Below are positions 1-9,271 of a stretch of DNA of 64,000 bases, in pieces. The DNA comes from Actinoallomurus soli (GTDB lineage Bacteria; Actinomycetota; Actinomycetes; Streptosporangiales; Streptosporangiaceae), in the NCBI RefSeq assembly GCF_024055715.1, contig NZ_JAMXMV010000018.1:62001-126000 (forward strand), read 5' to 3'. The notes under the pieces were generated by a model, which was given only the letters and a program-made list of their open reading frames with translations, made no database searches and was not told where the DNA came from. Both the position numbers and the translations under genes were made by a program. Within the stretch, counting starts at the first letter, position 1, and every line of letters begins with the position of its first letter.

Positions 1-165
1 GGTGTTATTTGGTGCATCAACACAGTATCTGGAAAAATAACGCTAATCCAGAAGTATTCGGACAATTACCAGCCAGGGTGACGTTCCGTTCCAAATCAGT
101 GACCGATCGGCATGGGCCACTGCGGTGACGCCGCGGCGATGACGGGTTCGGCGCGGCCGTTCCCG
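1..165. other. Intergenic stretch at window edge
   Basis: The first 100 bases are clearly richer in A+T than the genes beside them, and I find no convincing reading frame. The stretch lies downstream of the PadR-family gene. It may hold a terminator or the edge of a neighbouring promoter, but I see no clear hairpin. Confidence 0.4.
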
Positions 166-909
166 CTAGCGCCCGTCGACCTCCGGAACGCCCTGGTCCT
201 TGGCGAGGATCTCCGTGCGCAGCCGCGTCGACGTCTCGGCGAGGAGGGCGCGGGCCGCGGCCACCTGCTCCTCGTCGACGCCGTCCCGGGTCGCGGCGCG
301 GACCTCGTCGACGAATCTGCGCAGCGCCCGGTCGAGCTTGACGCGGGTCGCGTCCTCGCTGCTGCCGGTGGCGGTGGCCCAGGCGTCGTCCCAGGTGTGC
401 CGCCACTCCTCCTGCAGGGTGCGCTTGTGCTCCTTCCAGTGCGCCTTCTGCCGCTGCCACTCATCCTTCTGCCGTCGGGTCGTCTCCTTCAGGTTCTGCG
501 CCGCTCCCGCCGGGCCCTGCCGGCGCATCTCGCGGGCGGCCTGGGTGAGCTCCTCGCGCAGCGACCGTACGGTGTCGCGGACGTCCTCCTGGACCTCGCG
601 GGCGATGTCGCGTACGGACTCGGTGAGCTCCTCCTCCAACTCCGCGAGCTCGTCCATCCGGCGTTCGAGCTCGTCGCGGCCCGCGTCGGTCAGGCGGTAG
701 ACCTTCTTGCCCTGCACGACCTCGTGGGTGACCAGGCCCTCCTCCTCCAGCCGGGCCAGGCGCGGGTAGATCGTGCCGGGGGAGGGGGAGTAGACGCCCA
801 GGAAACGGTCCTGGAGCAGCCGGATGACCTCATAGCCGTGCCGAGGGCTCTCCTCGAGCAGCTTCAGCAGGTACAACCGCAACCGGCCATGCCCGAAAAC
901 TGGACTCAT
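166..909 (-). CDS. PadR-family transcriptional regulator with long coiled coil
   Basis: A 247-residue cytoplasmic regulator. Residues 1-85 form the PadR winged helix, including the stretch LLEESPRHGYEVIRLL and the wing GTIYPRLARLEEEGLV. The rest is a charged, Trp-containing helical region (about 85-215) rich in Glu, Arg and Lys that is likely a coiled coil; it is much longer than the tail of a minimal PadR of about 110 residues. The ATG at 909 has a GAGGGTGAG ribosome site. The DUF4097 gene lies 30 bp upstream on the same strand, a pairing common in actinobacteria, so this protein may control that gene and itself. The ligand is unknown. Confidence 0.9.
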   Translation of the reverse strand: MSPVFGHGRLRLYLLKLLEESPRHGYEVIRLLQDRFLGVYSPSPGTIYPRLARLEEEGLVTHEVVQGKKVYRLTDAGRDELERRMDELAELEEELTESVRDIAREVQEDVRDTVRSLREELTQAAREMRRQGPAGAAQNLKETTRRQKDEWQRQKAHWKEHKRTLQEEWRHTWDDAWATATGSSEDATRVKLDRALRRFVDEVRAATRDGVDEEQVAAARALLAETSTRLRTEILAKDQGVPEVDGR

Positions 910-939
910 CGCTCGCTCACCCTCATAGTCGATCGCCGA

Positions 940-1746
940 TCACGTCAGTTCCTCCGGTGCCGGTCGGCTGAGCAAGGTGACGGCGCCGGAGACCGAGTTC
1001 ACCGTGAGGGACGCGTCGCCGTCGCCGAGCGTACCGCTGACGTACCGGCCCACCGGACGCTCCTGCCGGGTGAGCGCGGGGAAGGCGGCGTCCACCCTGC
1101 CGGTCATGGAGTTCAGCGTCACCTTGGCGGAGGTCGACTCGGGCAGCCGAATGGTGACCTCGCCGGAGACGGTGCTCACCTGGGTGTGGCCGCCGGCACG
1201 CAGGTCGACGTCGGTGGTGACCTTCCCGGCGACCGAGTGGGCGGTCAGCCGGTCGAGGCTGCCGCCGGCGAGGGCCAGGTTCCCGGAGACGGACTTGAAG
1301 GTCACCGAGCCCGCGAGTCCCTGCGCCTCGATGTCGCCGGCGGCGGTGTTCGCGTCGATGGCCCCGGTGACACCGTCGAGGGTGACATCGCCCGAGGCGG
1401 CCTTGACGGACACCCGGCCGGCCAGGCCGGTGACGATCGCGTTCGCGGTGACGACGTTCAGGGTGACCGGGCAGTCGGGCGGAACGGTGATCGTCACGTT
1501 GACTCGCCCGCGGGTGTTCTGCAGCCACTTGAGGACGCCGTCCCAGCCGCCGCTCTTGTGGTTGACGGTCAGCATCCCGGCCTCGTGGATCACCTCGAGG
1601 GGCTGCCCGGAGATCTCGGAGACCTGGAGCGTGGGCCGTTCGTCGCTCGGGAGGATCGAGATGGTCCCGGCCACGATGTTGGCCTTGAGCGCCACCACGC
1701 CGTCGAAGTCGAGTTTTGTCGGCTCATCCACCGTCCAGCGCGCCAC
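940..1746 (-). CDS. DUF4097 family beta-strand repeat protein
   Basis: A 268-residue protein of the DUF4097 (putative adhesin) family. It is built from short repeated beta strands with G-x-V/I-T-L patterns, such as ASGDVTLDGVTGAIDANTA followed by AGDIEAQGLAGSVTFKSVSG, which should stack into a beta helix. No signal peptide or membrane segment is seen, so a cytoplasmic or membrane-associated place is likely. The start is GTG at 1746 behind GGAAGGGGAT. It lies immediately upstream of the PadR gene and is probably co-transcribed with it. The molecular role is unknown for the family. Confidence 0.85.
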   Translation of the reverse strand: MARWTVDEPTKLDFDGVVALKANIVAGTISILPSDERPTLQVSEISGQPLEVIHEAGMLTVNHKSGGWDGVLKWLQNTRGRVNVTITVPPDCPVTLNVVTANAIVTGLAGRVSVKAASGDVTLDGVTGAIDANTAAGDIEAQGLAGSVTFKSVSGNLALAGGSLDRLTAHSVAGKVTTDVDLRAGGHTQVSTVSGEVTIRLPESTSAKVTLNSMTGRVDAAFPALTRQERPVGRYVSGTLGDGDASLTVNSVSGAVTLLSRPAPEELT

Positions 1747-1784
1747 GGCACGATCCCCTTCCGTCGGGAGGCTTCGCTGTAAAC

Positions 1785-1812
1785 ACGATATGTCGCGTTA
1801 CGCGAAAGTCAA
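1785..1812 (-). promoter_or_regulatory. Predicted promoter of the DUF4097-PadR operon
   Basis: On the minus strand a TTGACT hexamer (1807-1812) stands 16 bp from TATCGT (1785-1790), about 40 bp before the GTG start. The spacer holds CGCGTTACGCG, and GATGTATCGCG at 1813-1823 touches the -35 box. A closely similar motif is found upstream of the DUF1707 gene. These could be PadR operators; this is inference. Confidence 0.5.
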
Positions 1813-1880
1813 GATGTATCGCGTCACACCCACCGTGAGCTCCGTACGACGTGGCGAGCCGCCGCGTGCCGAGGAAAGGA

Positions 1881-2060
1881 TCAGTCGTCGTCCTCGTCGC
1901 CCAGCCGGGCCAGCCACGTGGCGAGTCGCTCGACCGGGGTCTCGAACTCGGGGTTCAGATCGACGAACTCACGCAGCCGATCGGCCAGCCAGACGAAGGA
2001 GACCTCCTCCTCGCCGCGGCGGTCGGCCAGTTCCTCGATCCCCCGATCCGTGAAGTACAT
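1881..2060 (-). CDS. Small acidic DUF6104-like protein
   Basis: A 59-residue protein starting MYFTDRGIEELADRRGEEEV and ending in a run of acidic residues (GDEDDD). It matches in size and opening motif the small actinobacterial family annotated as DUF6104. No membrane segment or catalytic motif is visible; its function is unknown. The ATG at 2060 is the only sensible start. It sits 92 bp after kgd on the same strand. Conservation of the whole frame and its strongly biased GC-rich third positions support a real gene. Confidence 0.75.
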   Translation of the reverse strand: MYFTDRGIEELADRRGEEEVSFVWLADRLREFVDLNPEFETPVERLATWLARLGDEDDD

Positions 2061-2152
2061 GGCAATCGTTCTCTTTCGCTGTCATCTCGCGCCTGGAGCG
2101 GAACGGCGCTCCACACGTGACCGTGCGGAGCGCCGTACGCCGGATGCGGCCG

Positions 2153-5100
2153 TTACTCGCTGAAGACCGCGGCCACCAGGCCCTGCTGCTCCAGGGCGTG
2201 GATCTTGGCGGACCCGACGGCGGGAGAGGAACTCGCCTGGCGGGACACCCGCTTGAGCTCCCGGCCCTCCAGGTGCGGCGGCAGCTTCAGCGCCATGAAG
2301 GGCCACGCCCCCATGTTGGCGGGCTCGTCCTGCGCCCAGACCAGCTCGGCGTCGGCCGGGTACTTCGCCAGCTCCGCCTTGATCTCGTCCACGGGCAGCG
2401 GGTAGAGCCGCTCGACGCGGACCAGCGCGATCGAGGTGTCGCCGGACTTCTCCCGTGCGGCGGCCAGGTCGTAGTACAGCTTGCCGGTCGTGAGCACGAC
2501 ACGGCGGACCCGCCCCAGCTGCTTCGGGTCGCCGATCACCGGCTGGAAGGAGCCGGAGGTGAAGTCGGCCGTGGCCGACGTCGCGGCCTTCAGCCGGAGC
2601 ATCGACTTCGGGGTGAAGACGATGAGCGGCTTCTCCCGCGGCGACAGGGCCTGCCAGCGCAGCAGGTGGAAGTAGTTCGCCGGGGTCGTCGGCTGCGCGA
2701 CCGTCATGTTGTCCCCGGCGCAGGTCTGCAGGTAACGCTCGATGCGCGCCGAGGAGTGGTCCGGGCCCTGGCCTTCGTACCCGTGCGGCAGCAGCAGGAC
2801 GACGCTGGAGCGCTGGCCCCACTTCTGCTCACCGGAGGAGATGTACTCGTCCAGGACCGACTGCGCGCCGTTGGCGAAGTCGCCGAACTGCGCCTCCCAG
2901 CAGACCAGCGCGTCCGGGCGGGTCATCGAGTAGCCGTACTCGAAGCCCATCGCGGCGTACTCGCTGAGCAGCGAGTCGTGCACGTAGAACTTCGAGGTGC
3001 CCGAGCCGAACTGCTTGAGCGGGGTGTGCTCCTCACCCGTCTTGCGGTCGAAGAGCACGGCGTGCCGCTGGCCGAACGTGCCGCGCCGGCTGTCCTGGCC
3101 GACGAGGCGCACCGGGCGGCCGTCGATCAGCAGCGAGCCGAACGCGAACATCTCACCGGTCGCCCAGTCGATCGCGTCCTCTTCCACCATCTGCGCGCGC
3201 TTGGCCAGCAGCGGCTGGACGCGCGGGTGCGGCGTGAAGCCCTCCGGCAGGTTGAGCTGCGTGTCCACGATCCGCTTGATCGTCTCGTCGGAGACGGCCG
3301 TGGCGACGCCCGCGTGGTCGAGCGGGATGCGCTCGACGTCGGGTTTGGTGAAGCCCGCGGGCGGCTGCTGCTTGGTGGCCTCGCGGGTCTCGCTGAACGC
3401 CCGCTCCAGCTGCTGCTGGTAGTCGCGCAGCGCCTGCTCGGCCTCCTCGACGGTGATGTCGCCGCGGCCGATCAGCGCCTCGGTGTAGAGCTTGCGGACG
3501 GACCGCTTGGCGTCGATGAGGTCGTACATCAGCGGCTGCGTGAACGACGGGTTGTCACTCTCGTTGTGACCCCGCCGCCGGTAGCAGATCATGTCGATGA
3601 CGACGTCCTTGTTGAACGCCTGGCGGTACTCGAACGCGAGCCGGGCCACGCGCGCGCACTGCTCGGGGTCGTCCCCGTTGACGTGGAAGATCGGCGCCTG
3701 GATCATCCGGGCCACGTCGGTGGCGTACACGCTGGAGCGGGAGTACTCCGGCGCGGTCGTGAAGCCGACCTGGTTGTTCACGATGATGTGCACGGTGCCG
3801 CCGGTGCGGTAGCCGCGCAGCTGCGAGAGGTTGAGGGTCTCGGCCACGACGCCCTGGCCTGCGAACGCCGCGTCGCCGTGGATGAGGATCGGCATCACGG
3901 TGAAGCCGCCCTCGCCGACGTCGCGCAGGTCCTGCTTGGCGCGGACGACGCCCTCGGCGACCGGGTCGACGGTCTCCAGGTGGCTCGGGTTGGCCACCAG
4001 GGAGGTGCGGATCTTCGAGCCGTCGCGCGCGACGAAGTCGCCGTCGGCGCCGAGGTGGTACTTCACGTCGCCGGAGCCCTGGGCGCTGCGCGGGTCGAGG
4101 TTGCCCTCGAACTCGCCGAAGATCTGGCCGTAGGACTTGCCGACGATGTTGGCGAGGACGTTGAGGCGGCCGCGGTGGGCCATGCCGATGACGACCTCGT
4201 CGAGGTGGTCCTGCGCCGCCGCGGTGATCACCGAGTCGAGCAGCGGGATCAGCGACTCGCCGCCTTCGAGGGAGAAGCGCTTCTGCCCGACGAACTTCGT
4301 CTGCAGGAAGGTCTCGAACGCCTCGGCGGTGTTGAGCCGGCCGAGGATGTGCAGCTGCTCCTCGCGGTCCGGCTTGTCGTGGGGGACCTCGACCTTGGAC
4401 TGGATCCAGGCACGCTCGTCGGGGTCCTGGATGTGCATGTACTCGATGCCGACGGTGCGGCAGTAGGAGTTGCGCAGGACGCCGAGGATGTCGCGCAGCT
4501 TCATCGTCGGCTTGCCGCCGAAGCCGCCGGTGGCGAACTCCCGCTCCAGGTCCCACAGGGTGAGGCCGTGCTTGAGGACGTCGAGGTCGGGGTGCCGGCG
4601 CTGGGTGTACTCCAGCGGGTCGGTGTCGGCCATGAGGTGGCCGCGCACGCGGTACGCGTGGATCAGCTCGTGCACCCGGGCGACCTTGGCGACGTCGTCC
4701 TCGTGCGTGGCGCTGATGTCCTGCACCCAGCGGACCGGCTCGTACGGGATCCGCAGCGCCTCGAAGATCTCGTCGTAGAACTCGTCGTCGCCGAGCAGCA
4801 GCCGGTGGACGATCCGCAGGAAGTCGCCCGACTGGGCGCCCTGGATGATGCGGTGGTCGTACGTCGAGGTCAGCGTCATGACCTTGCTGATGCCGAGCCG
4901 GGCGAGCGCCTCCTCGGAGGTGCCGGCGTACTCGGCGGGGTACTCCATCGCGCCGACGCCGATGATCGAGCCCTGACCGGGCATGAGCCGCGGCACGGAG
5001 TGGACGGTGCCGATCGTGCCCGGGTTGGTCAGGCTGATCGTCGTCCCGGCGTAGTCGTCGATCGTCAGCTTGTTGGCCCGCGCCTTGCGCACGAGCTCTT

Positions 5101-5836
5101 CGTACGCCGCCCAGAACTGGCGGAAGTCCAGCGTCTCGGCCGCCTTGATGTTCGGAACGACGAGCTGCCGCTGCCCGTCGTCCTTCTTCAAGTCGATGGC
5201 GAGGCCGAAGTTGACGTGCTCCGGCTTGATCAGCATCGGCTTGCCGTCGACCTCGGCGTACGCGGCGTTCATCTCCGGCATCGCCTGCAGCGCCCGGACG
5301 ATGGCGTAGCCGATCAGGTGGGTGAAGGAGACCTTGCCGCCACGGCCGCGCTTGAGGTGGTTGTTGATGACGATGCGGTTGTCGATCAGCAGCTTGGCCG
5401 GGACCGCGCGCACGCTCGTCGCGGTCGGCACGGCCAGGCTGGCCTCCATGTTGGTGACCGTCCGGGCGGCGACGCCGCGCAGCCGCACCTCTTCGGCGCC
5501 GGCGGGCGCCTGGGGAGCGGGGGCGGGCTTCTTCGCGGGCGCGGCCTCGGCGGGCCTGGCGGGCGCCGCGGGCTTGGCCGCGGCCGCGGGGGCGGGGGTC
5601 TGCTTCGGAGTGGGGGCCGTCGGCGGAGTCGTCGGGGGCGCGGCCGCGCCGTCGGCGCCGGCGGGCGCCTTGGCCGGGCGGTCCGGCTGGTAGTCGGCGA
5701 AGAAGTTCCACCAGGCTCGGTCAACCGAGTTGGGGTCTTCCAGGTACTTTTGGTAAAGCTCGTCGACCAGCCACTCGTTCGGACCGAAGTCGGGAGTGTT
5801 CAGGTCGGCGGAGGATCGCGACGACTGGGTCGACAC
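2153..5836 (-). CDS. kgd: Multifunctional 2-oxoglutarate decarboxylase/dehydrogenase E1-E2 (Kgd/OdhA type)
   Basis: A 1227-residue enzyme at the 2-oxoglutarate step of the TCA cycle. Residues 1-45 match the E1 N-terminal helix ([24 protein letters not shown]). Residues about 50-115 are an Ala/Pro linker. Residues about 120-360 are an E2 succinyltransferase-like catalytic domain with the DHR motif in [16 protein letters not shown]. The rest is the thiamine-diphosphate E1 part, with [14 protein letters not shown] and [10 protein letters not shown]. This fused order is typical of actinobacteria, where the protein replaces a separate SucA and works with Lpd and a pyruvate dehydrogenase E2. No lipoyl domain is present, as in the family. 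A TTGACA hexamer pointing at the gene lies at 5883-5888 inside the palindrome CCTTGTCAAGG. Confidence 0.97.
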   Translation of the reverse strand: MSTQSSRSSADLNTPDFGPNEWLVDELYQKYLEDPNSVDRAWWNFFADYQPDRPAKAPAGADGAAAPPTTPPTAPTPKQTPAPAAAAKPAAPARPAEAAPAKKPAPAPQAPAGAEEVRLRGVAARTVTNMEASLAVPTATSVRAVPAKLLIDNRIVINNHLKRGRGGKVSFTHLIGYAIVRALQAMPEMNAAYAEVDGKPMLIKPEHVNFGLAIDLKKDDGQRQLVVPNIKAAETLDFRQFWAAYEELVRKARANKLTIDDYAGTTISLTNPGTIGTVHSVPRLMPGQGSIIGVGAMEYPAEYAGTSEEALARLGISKVMTLTSTYDHRIIQGAQSGDFLRIVHRLLLGDDEFYDEIFEALRIPYEPVRWVQDISATHEDDVAKVARVHELIHAYRVRGHLMADTDPLEYTQRRHPDLDVLKHGLTLWDLEREFATGGFGGKPTMKLRDILGVLRNSYCRTVGIEYMHIQDPDERAWIQSKVEVPHDKPDREEQLHILGRLNTAEAFETFLQTKFVGQKRFSLEGGESLIPLLDSVITAAAQDHLDEVVIGMAHRGRLNVLANIVGKSYGQIFGEFEGNLDPRSAQGSGDVKYHLGADGDFVARDGSKIRTSLVANPSHLETVDPVAEGVVRAKQDLRDVGEGGFTVMPILIHGDAAFAGQGVVAETLNLSQLRGYRTGGTVHIIVNNQVGFTTAPEYSRSSVYATDVARMIQAPIFHVNGDDPEQCARVARLAFEYRQAFNKDVVIDMICYRRRGHNESDNPSFTQPLMYDLIDAKRSVRKLYTEALIGRGDITVEEAEQALRDYQQQLERAFSETREATKQQPPAGFTKPDVERIPLDHAGVATAVSDETIKRIVDTQLNLPEGFTPHPRVQPLLAKRAQMVEEDAIDWATGEMFAFGSLLIDGRPVRLVGQDSRRGTFGQRHAVLFDRKTGEEHTPLKQFGSGTSKFYVHDSLLSEYAAMGFEYGYSMTRPDALVCWEAQFGDFANGAQSVLDEYISSGEQKWGQRSSVVLLLPHGYEGQGPDHSSARIERYLQTCAGDNMTVAQPTTPANYFHLLRWQALSPREKPLIVFTPKSMLRLKAATSATADFTSGSFQPVIGDPKQLGRVRRVVLTTGKLYYDLAAAREKSGDTSIALVRVERLYPLPVDEIKAELAKYPADAELVWAQDEPANMGAWPFMALKLPPHLEGRELKRVSRQASSSPAVGSAKIHALEQQGLVAAVFSE

Positions 5837-6038
5837 GGCGGCGATCGCCCTCTTCCGCGGCTCGCAGGTGGATCAGTAACCTTGTCAAGGCTACCGGCCC
5901 TGCGGGCCCGGCGGGGCAAAGCCCGGAACGCTCTGGTAGGTCGTCGGTGATTCCCGTCGAACCAATTGGTGTGCTTTGAGCGAAATCAGGGTATGGCTAA
6001 TCGATTCAGCCCGCTTTCGCATGTGACCTTGATCTCAT

Positions 6039-7088
6039 TCACGGGTCGGTGATCCGCGCGGCGAAGTAGACCGCCTCGGTCCCGGGGTGGCGCACCAGCA
6101 CGAGGAACGGCCGGTCGACCCGGAACTCCACGGGGCGCACGGGGGTGAAGGCCGCGAGCGTCATCACCGCGGCCGTCGCGGCCGCCCCCTCGAAGCCGCT
6201 CTCGTCCACCTCCAGCACGGCCTTGTGCTCGATCCGGTCGAGGTGCACCGGCTCCTCGGCCAGCCCGGACAGGTCGGCGTCCTCGGTGAAGGCGGTCCCG
6301 GCGCCCAGCGCCCGCAGGGCCTCGCCCAGGCTCACCCGGCCCTCGACCCGGAACCGGGGAAGGGACAGCGCCACGCTCATCTGCCGTGCCGAGCCGCGCA
6401 GCCGCCGGAGGAGGTCCGGGCCCGGCGGCGCGCCGGCGGGGTCCGGCCCGACGACCACCTCGACCGCCAGACCGCCCTCGGCGGCCGGGGCGACCATCCG
6501 CCAGCCGCCGGCCTCGGCGTACGCCATCCGCCCGGTCCGCCGCATCATCGGCACCCGGCGTCGTCCGCCCGCGCCGTGGAAGGGCTCGGGCCGGGTGTCC
6601 CGCCCGGCGAACGGGCTCCGCCAGGCCGCCTTCAGATACAGGGCGTTGGCGAGGACGGCGGCGGTACCCCGGCCCACCGAGCCGGGCGGCAGCAGGTCCC
6701 GGATGAGGTCCTCGGTGACCTTCTCCACCTCGGTGTTGATCGCCCGGCGCGCGGCGTCCGGATCCCCGGCGAAGTCGGCGACCCGGAACGCGGCCCCCGG
6801 CAGGTCCCCGAGCGCGCGCCGGTAGGCGTCCTTGACGGTCAGCCCCGGACGGGCCCACAGGATGTTGGCCACGTGGATCTCGGCGTCGCCGAGCGCGGCC
6901 GACTCGGCGAGCCCGAGCCGCTCCGGCGGCGCTCCGAGCACCCGCGTGAGCTCCGCCAGGGTCGGACCGCGCGCGCCGGCGGCGACCAGCGCGAGCGCCG
7001 ACGCCACGGAGTACGGCGACCACACGAGGTTCGCCTCCGGCGGCAGGTGGTCGTGCAGCCGCATCATGAAGTCGTCCACGGTGCGCAC
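6039..7088 (-). CDS. Serpin-family protease inhibitor
   Basis: A 349-residue serpin. It shows NLVWSPYSVASALALVAAGARG near the start and the conserved breach and strand segments VLANALYLKAAW and VDRPFLVLVRHPGTEAVYFAARI near the end. The hinge of the reactive loop reads DESGFEGAAATAAV, with the small residues expected of an inhibitory serpin. The residues after it (MTLAAFTPVRP) form the exposed loop whose P1 residue sets the target; I cannot assign it. There is no signal peptide, so it probably acts inside the cell, perhaps guarding against misplaced proteases. It stands alone, divergent from the DedA gene. Confidence 0.9.
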   Translation of the reverse strand: MRTVDDFMMRLHDHLPPEANLVWSPYSVASALALVAAGARGPTLAELTRVLGAPPERLGLAESAALGDAEIHVANILWARPGLTVKDAYRRALGDLPGAAFRVADFAGDPDAARRAINTEVEKVTEDLIRDLLPPGSVGRGTAAVLANALYLKAAWRSPFAGRDTRPEPFHGAGGRRRVPMMRRTGRMAYAEAGGWRMVAPAAEGGLAVEVVVGPDPAGAPPGPDLLRRLRGSARQMSVALSLPRFRVEGRVSLGEALRALGAGTAFTEDADLSGLAEEPVHLDRIEHKAVLEVDESGFEGAAATAAVMTLAAFTPVRPVEFRVDRPFLVLVRHPGTEAVYFAARITDP

Positions 7089-7202
7089 CTCCCTCTCGAT
7101 CCAAAGTAATGACCCAGTCTCAAACCTGAGGACGATTCGCGAGTGGACCAGGGCTCATACGATGACGAGGTGCCGACGCCGGAAATGGGATGTTGATCGC
7201 CT

Positions 7203-7871
7203 GTGGGCTCCATCACGCATGCTCTCCTGGACCTGCACGGTCCGGTCATCTATGGCGTCGTCGCGGCGCTGGTCTTCGCCGAGGCGGCGCTGTTCTTCGG
7301 CTTCGTCTTCCCGGGGGAGACCGCCATCGTCGTGGCCGGCGTGCTGGCCAGCCAGCACCGGGTCTCGCTGCCCGTCCTGCTCGTGGTCATCTCGCTGTCG
7401 GCGGTCGTCGGCGACTCGGTCGGCTACGAGATCGGCCGCCGCTACGGTGACCGGCTGCTCGGCATGCGGGCGCTGCAGAAGCACCGGCCGAAGGTGGAGA
7501 AGGCGCACGGCCTGCTGCGCCGCCGCGGGGCGTTCGCCGTCTTCCTCGGCCGTTTCACCGCCCTGCTCCGCGCGCTCATGCCCGCCCTCTGCGGCAGCGC
7601 CAAGATGCCGTACGGCAGGTTCCTGGCGTTCAACGCGCTCGGCGGGGTGACCTGGGGGGTCGGCTTCACCGTCGGCGGCTTCCTGGTCGGCACCGCCTTC
7701 GAGCAGGTGGCGCAGTGGGCCGGGCGGGTGCTGGCGATCGCGGTGGCCGTCGTCGCTGTCGTGGCCTTCGTCGTCTGGTCGGTGCGCCGCAGGCGCCGGG
7801 AGAACGCCGCCGAGCAGGAGGAGCTCACGTCGGCCGAGGAGCCGGAGCCCGTTCCCGACCGCGGCCCCTGA
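7203..7871 (+). CDS. DedA-family membrane protein
   Basis: A 222-residue inner-membrane protein of the DedA/SNARE-associated family. It shows the family pattern FGFVFPGETAIVVAGVLAS near the start, GDSVGYEIGRRYGDRL in the middle, and FLGRFTALLRALMPALCGSAKMPYGRF, which includes the conserved Arg-rich F-x-x-R-F-x-x-x-x-R segment. About five hydrophobic segments are visible, followed by a basic then acidic cytoplasmic tail. DedA proteins take part in membrane lipid scrambling and proton-dependent homeostasis. The start is GTG at 7203. The gene is divergent from the serpin gene. Confidence 0.9.
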   Translation: MGSITHALLDLHGPVIYGVVAALVFAEAALFFGFVFPGETAIVVAGVLASQHRVSLPVLLVVISLSAVVGDSVGYEIGRRYGDRLLGMRALQKHRPKVEKAHGLLRRRGAFAVFLGRFTALLRALMPALCGSAKMPYGRFLAFNALGGVTWGVGFTVGGFLVGTAFEQVAQWAGRVLAIAVAVVAVVAFVVWSVRRRRRENAAEQEELTSAEEPEPVPDRGP

Positions 7872-7930
7872 CACGCCGCGGGGTCGTTCGCCCGTGCCAC
7901 CGCCGGTCGGCCGTTTCTTACGGACGATGA

Positions 7931-8110
7931 TCACCGCTGATGTACGCCCACCTCGTCAGCGAGCACGGTGCCGCCCCGCCGGACGACGAGGGTGACTACG
8001 CCTACTACGCCGGCCCGGTCAAGGTGAGCGCCGCCCACGACTGTGTCGACTGGGGCGGCGCGTCCGACCCCGGCTGGAACGTCTGGGTCTCCGGGTACTC
8101 CCACTGCGGC
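7931..8110 (+). pseudogene. Relic of a spore-associated protein A-like secreted protein
   Basis: The frame starting after the stop at 7928 reads YAYYAGPVKVSAAHDCVDWGG and then WVSGYSHCG. This resembles the C-terminal part of spore-associated protein A (SapA-like) proteins, which end in a similar way with two paired cysteines. The signal peptide and N-terminal half are missing, and there is no stop after the final CG; the frame runs on without sense. I read it as a 3' fragment of a decayed gene. The assignment rests on my memory of the family pattern. Confidence 0.4.
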
Positions 8111-8285
8111 CGACCCGGCCCGGCACGTCTACGGAACGGCCCGCGATCCGGGGACGGATCGTGGGCCGGCGCGTTTCCGGGACGTTGCCGCGTCCCCGAC
8201 CGAGCGGGATTCGGTCGGGTATTGGACACTGGGGGCACGGTGGACCCCGTGTTCAGGAGCTCAGGTCGCGAGGAGGGTACGGAGA

Positions 8286-9185
8286 ATGGCGGAACTGCGG
8301 TTCGACGGACGGGTGGCGATCGTCACCGGAGCGGGTCAGGGGCTCGGGCGGCAGCACGCCCTCGAACTCGCCGCGCGCGGCGCGAAGGTCGTCGTCAACG
8401 ACCTCGGCGGCGCGCTCGACGGCACCGGCGCCTCCACGGGCCCGGCGGCGGACGTGGTCGCCGAGATCAAGAAGAACGGCGGGGAGGCCGTCGCCAGCAC
8501 CGACAACGTCGCCACCACGGACGGTGCGGAGGCGATCGTACGGACCGCGCTCGACGCGTTCGGCCGCGTGGACATCGTCGTGAACAACGCCGGCATTCTG
8601 CGGGACAAGTCGTTCAAGAACATGTCGCCGGAGGAGTTCGACCAGGTCATCGCGGTGCACCTGCGCGGATCGTTCCTCGTCACGCACGCCGCCTGGCCGC
8701 ACCTGCGGGAGCAGGCGTACGGCCGGGTGGTCATGACGTCCTCGCCCGCGGGCCTGTTCGGCAACTTCGGGCAGGCGAACTACTCGGCGGCGAAGATGGG
8801 GCTCGTCGGCCTGACCAAGACGCTCGCCGCCGAGGGTGCCAAGTACGGCATCAAGGTGAACGCGATCGCCCCGATCGCCTGGACCCGCATGACGGAGGAC
8901 CTGTTCCCCGCCGAGTTCAAGGACCGCCTCAGCGTCGAGCACGTCACGCCCCTGGTCGCCTGGCTCGCGCACGAGGGCAACGAGAGCACCGGCGAGACCT
9001 ACACGGTCGGCGGCGGCAAGGTCGCCCGCGTGTTCGTCGCCGAGGGACCGGGCTTCACCAAGAAGGACGGCCTGAGCGTCGAGGACGTCCGCGACAACTG
9101 GCGGCAGATCAACGAGACGGAGCCGTACCTGCTGGCCAAGAACATCGGCGAGCAGACGACGGCGCTGTTCCAGGCCCTGCAGTGA
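8286..9185 (+). CDS. SDR-family 3-hydroxyacyl-CoA dehydrogenase-like oxidoreductase
   Basis: A 299-residue short-chain dehydrogenase. It has the cofactor motif TGAGQGLGRQHALELA, NNAG at the fourth strand, the catalytic Ser in MTSSPAGLFG and the YSAAK active-site pair. The long insertion after the second strand (NDLGGALDGTGASTGPAADVV) is typical of the dehydrogenase domain of multifunctional enzyme type 2 and its stand-alone actinobacterial relatives, so a 3-hydroxyacyl-CoA or 17-beta-hydroxysteroid substrate is likely. The ATG at 8286 has GAGGAGGGT upstream; longer frames before it lack such a signal. It has no visible KstR-like site upstream, so a link to the sterol genes is not shown. Confidence 0.9.
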   Translation: MAELRFDGRVAIVTGAGQGLGRQHALELAARGAKVVVNDLGGALDGTGASTGPAADVVAEIKKNGGEAVASTDNVATTDGAEAIVRTALDAFGRVDIVVNNAGILRDKSFKNMSPEEFDQVIAVHLRGSFLVTHAAWPHLREQAYGRVVMTSSPAGLFGNFGQANYSAAKMGLVGLTKTLAAEGAKYGIKVNAIAPIAWTRMTEDLFPAEFKDRLSVEHVTPLVAWLAHEGNESTGETYTVGGGKVARVFVAEGPGFTKKDGLSVEDVRDNWRQINETEPYLLAKNIGEQTTALFQALQ

Positions 9186-9189
9186 GACC

Positions 9190-9271
9190 GGCGCCCTGAC
9201 CGGCGCGGCGGCCGGCCACCGCGCCGGTCAAGGCACCGCGCCGGTCAGGGCGCCGCGCCGGTCAGGGCGCC
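9190..9271. repeat. 17-bp repeat cluster forming alternative hairpins
   Basis: Three head-to-tail copies of a 17-bp unit (GCGCCGGTCAGGGCGCC, first copy with two changes) lie at 9221-9237, 9238-9254 and 9255-9271. An exact inverted copy lies at 9190-9206. The inverted copy can pair fully with the second or the third direct copy, giving a 17-bp stem. The cluster lies between convergent genes and contains the stop codon of the cupin gene, so it may act as a two-way terminator. Confidence 0.7.

Noticed and set aside
2117-5950. A 1277-codon open frame opposite kgd
   Set aside because: The product is an Arg/Leu/Val-rich shadow with no known motif, while kgd is complete on the other strand.
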